DNA of 64,000 bases from Thalassotalea euphylliae (GTDB taxonomy: Bacteria > Pseudomonadota > Gammaproteobacteria > Enterobacterales > Alteromonadaceae). Position numbers and translations under genes: made by a program. The stretch covers positions 3,968,001-4,032,000 of the forward strand of contig NZ_QUOU01000001.1 of the NCBI RefSeq assembly GCF_003390335.1, in the 5' to 3' direction. The notes under the pieces were generated by a model. That model was not told the DNA's origin, ran no database searches, and saw only the letters and a list, made by a program, of their open reading frames with translations. Position 1 is the stretch's first letter. Each line of letters starts with the position of its first letter. Of the stretch, positions 63,652 through 64,000 are shown in pieces.

Positions 63652-64000
63652 TATACCATTTTAATTAAATATCTGATCTAATAAGGGTTGTTATCATAAT
63701 CTTCATTAACCGCCTTGAACTTAAAAACATCAAAACAGCTTTTAGCCCTCTCAAGAAAAGAGTCAAATGCACGAAAGCGTATACGCTTATTGGCAGTGTC
63801 ATTATTTTTTGAAGGCGAAAATAGAGCCAATATCGCTCGAAGGCTAAATACAGCTAGAAGTAGCGTGAATAAATGGGTATCTAGTTATTTGGAAAAAGGG
63901 TTAACTGGCTTAGACAGCAAGCCTATTTCAGGTCGCCCAGCCAATTTAACTTTACATCAACAGCTTGAATTAAAAGCGTTCGTTTTAAAACACGCACAGT
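63652..64000 (+). mobile_element. Left part of an IS630-family insertion sequence
   Basis: A transposase gene of IS630 type runs off the window. The left boundary is a guess: an AT-rich stretch beginning TATACCATTTTAATTAA lies about 60 bp before the transposase start, the usual distance for this family, and IS630 elements insert at TA. The right end and inverted repeat are outside the window. Confidence 0.45.
63715..64000 (+). CDS. IS630-family transposase, N-terminal part (cut by window edge)
   Basis: The visible 95 codons begin at a TTG (NLKTSKQLLALSRKESNARKR) and give the N-terminal helix-turn-helix of IS630/Tc1-like transposases: RIRLLAVSLFFEGENRANIARRL, then NTARSSVNKWVSSYLEKGL and GLDSKPISGRPANLTLHQQ. 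The SVNKWV and GRP motifs are typical. The DDE catalytic domain is beyond the window. No frameshift is seen in this part. A non-ATG start is assumed because the frame is closed at 63697. Confidence 0.82.
   Translation, partial: MNLKTSKQLLALSRKESNARKRIRLLAVSLFFEGENRANIARRLNTARSSVNKWVSSYLEKGLTGLDSKPISGRPANLTLHQQLELKAFVLKHAQ

Noticed and set aside
1..64000. tRNA, rRNA and CRISPR features
   Set aside because: No cloverleaf-like segment, rRNA stretch or regularly spaced direct repeats with unique spacers was seen. The 21-bp repeats at 56743 have no spacers.

Overview
The window is a contiguous chromosomal stretch from a marine gammaproteobacterium, most likely an Alteromonadales member close to Colwelliaceae/Thalassotalea. 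The reasons are a complete MSHA (mannose-sensitive haemagglutinin) type IV pilus locus next to mreBCD-rng-yhdP-tldD, a motX gene next to rnr-rlmB, an rpsF-priB-rpsR-rplI operon, and many c-di-GMP genes. The genus is inferred from gene order and protein character, not from a database search. Coding density is high. The only mobile DNA seen is the start of an IS630-type transposase at the right edge.

Layout. 1-1.6 kb: metH (cut by the window edge) and metA, a coupled methionine pair on the minus strand behind tandem MetJ boxes. 1.7-7.2 kb: degS and a two-gene RND efflux system. 7.4-18.6 kb: an envelope and housekeeping block on the minus strand, mreB-mreC-mreD-maf-rng-yhdP-nitrilase-tldD. 18.9-37.4 kb: the MSHA operon, transcribed right to left as mshI-mshI2-mshJ-K-L-M-N-E-G-F-B-A-C-D-O-P-Q. 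A terminator lies just after the major pilin gene mshA. The msh-linked CsrD homologue mshH (38.7-40.5 kb) is separated from mshI by a convergent PLP-enzyme gene. 40.7-42.2 kb: ribosomal protein/primosome operon. 42.4-50.4 kb: a diguanylate cyclase, an SDR, a DUF945 protein, rlmB, rnr and motX, the last with a good sigma-28 promoter match. 50.7-55.1 kb: a second GGDEF protein, an HD-GYP phosphodiesterase and a chemoreceptor.

55.6-62.7 kb is the most interesting part. A periplasmic aspartoacylase-like enzyme is divergent from a four-gene operon made of a NosF-like ABC ATPase, two DUF3526 ABC-2 permeases and a TonB-dependent receptor. The operon promoter carries a near-perfect Zur (zinc uptake regulator) box plus a second, weaker one 32 bp downstream. 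This predicts a zinc-starvation-induced system of little-described type. Between the divergent genes is a 32-codon ORF built from 21-bp tandem repeats that encode coiled-coil-like heptads.

Taken together, the window links surface attachment (MSHA pilus, with a c-di-GMP-binding MshE N-terminus), motility (MotX, chemoreceptor) and c-di-GMP turnover (two cyclases, one HD-GYP, one degenerate GGDEF/EAL protein) with core cell-shape and translation genes.
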